Source: Pseudomonadota bacterium (GTDB lineage Bacteria > Pseudomonadota > Gammaproteobacteria > Steroidobacterales > Steroidobacteraceae). Taken from it: a DNA stretch of 64,000 nucleotides. Position 1 is the stretch's first letter. Each line of letters starts with the position of its first letter. Both the position numbers and the translations under genes were made by a program. Shown here piece by piece: positions 62,472-64,000 of the stretch. The DNA is taken from contig JAJYUL010000003.1 in assembly GCA_021792555.1 (NCBI GenBank), positions 1 to 64,000 of the forward strand, given 5' to 3'. The notes below the pieces were generated by a model. The model made no database searches and was not told where the DNA came from. It saw nothing but the letters and a program-made list of their open reading frames with translations.

Positions 62472-63542
62472 GTGAACGAACCGTCCTCGCCCCCTGCGGC
62501 GCCAGCGCCCACGGCAGCGCCGCGCCCGCTGCGCCGCCGCCAGCGCTGGACCGCACTCGGGGCCGGGCTGATCGTCGTGGCCGCTCTGGGCTCCTGGTGG
62601 TACGCCGGGCGCAATCGCGGACTTCAGCCGATCGTGCTGTACGGCAACGTGGATCTGCGCGAGGTGGATCTGGCCTTCAACGACAGCGGCCGGATCGAGA
62701 GCGTCGCGGTGGACGAGGGCGATCGGGTACGGCGCGGCGAGGTGCTGGCGCAGCTCGACACCAGCCGCCTGCGCCCGATGCTCGCGCAGGCCATGGCGCA
62801 GGCGGCTGCCGAGCGCGCGGTGCTCGCCCGGCTGCGACACGGCAGCCGGCCGCAGGAGATCGCCCAGGCGCGCGCCAATCTGGCGCTGGCGCGCGCGCAG
62901 CAGCAGCAGGCGCTCGTGCAGTACGCGCGCATCGCATCGGTGTTTCGCCGCTCCGGCGGCCGGGCGGTGAGCCGGCAGGACGTGACCGACGCGAACGCCG
63001 CGGCCGGGGTGGCCGTAGCGCGCACGCGTGTCGCCCGCGAGGCGTTGCGGCTGGCGGTGCTCGGGCCGCGCCGCGAAGACATTGCGCAGGCGGCCGCGCT
63101 GCTCGCGGCGGACCAGGCGCAGGTGGCGCTGCTGCGCCGCGAACTGGCCGATGCGACGTTGCGCGCGCCGCTCGATGCCGTGGTGCGCACGCGCGTGGCC
63201 GAGCCCGGCGACATGGCTTCGCCGCAGCGTACGGTGTTCACGCTGGCCATCACCAACCCGAAGTGGGTGCGCGCCTACATCCCGGAGAGCGACCTCGGGC
63301 GCGTGCATCCGGGAATGAAGGCGAGCGTGGCCGTGGACGCCTTTGCGCACAGGCGCTTTCCGGGCTGGGTCGGGTTCATTTCCTCCGAGGCGCAGTTCAC
63401 GCCGAAGACGATCGAGACGCCGGATCTGCGCACCAGCCTCGTCTATGAGATCCGCGTGTTCGTCGAGGACCCCCACGACGATCTGCGCCTCGGCATGCCG
63501 GCGACGGTGTATCTGGCGCGCACACGCAGGACGCACTCGTGA
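62472..63542 (+). CDS. HlyD-family periplasmic adaptor (YbhG-like)
   Basis: N-terminal TM; VDLREVDLAFNDSGRIESVAVDEGDRVRRGEVLAQLDTSRL; DATLRAPLDAVVRTRVAEPGDMASP. Confidence 0.93.
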   Translation: MNEPSSPPAAPAPTAAPRPLRRRQRWTALGAGLIVVAALGSWWYAGRNRGLQPIVLYGNVDLREVDLAFNDSGRIESVAVDEGDRVRRGEVLAQLDTSRLRPMLAQAMAQAAAERAVLARLRHGSRPQEIAQARANLALARAQQQQALVQYARIASVFRRSGGRAVSRQDVTDANAAAGVAVARTRVAREALRLAVLGPRREDIAQAAALLAADQAQVALLRRELADATLRAPLDAVVRTRVAEPGDMASPQRTVFTLAITNPKWVRAYIPESDLGRVHPGMKASVAVDAFAHRRFPGWVGFISSEAQFTPKTIETPDLRTSLVYEIRVFVEDPHDDLRLGMPATVYLARTRRTHS

Positions 63543-64000
63543 ACAGCCCGCCGCCGGCGGCGCTGCTCGAGTGCCGCGAGGTGCACAAGTCCTTCGGCCC
63601 GCGGACCCCGGCGCTCGCGGGCGTGTCGCTCGCGGTGAGCGCCGGTGGCCTGAACGCGCTCATCGGCCCCGATGGCGCGGGCAAGACCACCCTGATGCGC
63701 CTGATCTGCGGTCTGCTCACCGCCGAGCGCGGCACGGTGCGCGTGCTCGGCTTCGATCCGGTGCGCGCCGCGCAGCGCATCCAGGAGCGCGTGAGCTACA
63801 TGCCGCAGAAGTTCGGGCTGTACGAGGACCTCACGGTGCGCGAGAACCTCGACCTGTACGCCGATCTGCATGGGGTGAGCGCCGCGCAGCGCGCGCAGCG
63901 CTATCCGCAGCTGCTGCACATGACCGATCTGCGCCGCTTCGAAGGACGGCTCGCCGGGCGGCTCTCCGGCGGCATGAAGCAAAAGCTCGGCCTGGCGTGT
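63539..64000 (+). CDS. ABC transporter ATP-binding protein (YbhF-like), truncated by window end, GTG start
   Basis: My translation: ..LIGPDGAGKTTLMRLICGLLTAERGTVRVLGFDP..YMPQKFGLYEDLTVRENLDLYADLHGV..LSGGMKQKLGLAC; overlaps HlyD stop by 4 bp. Confidence 0.93.
   Translation, partial: MNSPPPAALLECREVHKSFGPRTPALAGVSLAVSAGGLNALIGPDGAGKTTLMRLICGLLTAERGTVRVLGFDPVRAAQRIQERVSYMPQKFGLYEDLTVRENLDLYADLHGVSAAQRAQRYPQLLHMTDLRRFEGRLAGRLSGGMKQKLGLAC

Overview
High-GC gammaproteobacterial-type chromosomal segment, about 64 kb, densely packed and mostly housekeeping. It carries tRNA-Thr, nadC, grxD, rnt, pyrC, aceE-aceF-lpdA, paaK, aqpZ, nth-rsxB-metG, apbC-dcd, purN-purM, hda, proS, pssA, rimI, prfC, valS-holC-pepA and lptF-lptG. 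I saw no CRISPR array, prophage, transposase or integrase. The most striking feature is an in-frame ~196-aa intein (31466..32053) that splits dCTP deaminase directly after the conserved GKSTYAR active-site motif. Its central region looks like an eroded HNH-endonuclease segment. Other accessory points: a HEAT-repeat/Ser-Thr kinase gene upstream of two PilT/PilU-family ATPases; a P450 plus stand-alone adenylation-carrier protein pair; a sulfotransferase / UPF0104-type membrane protein / POTRA-less Omp85-type barrel cluster; a Gld-like ABC plus DUF4340 operon; an Irr-like Fur-family regulator; a CecR/YbhG-like divergent locus with paired operator-like palindromes; and convergent gene pairs whose TGA stops lie inside short inverted repeats. 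All calls come from reading motifs and ORFs by eye; no database search was run.
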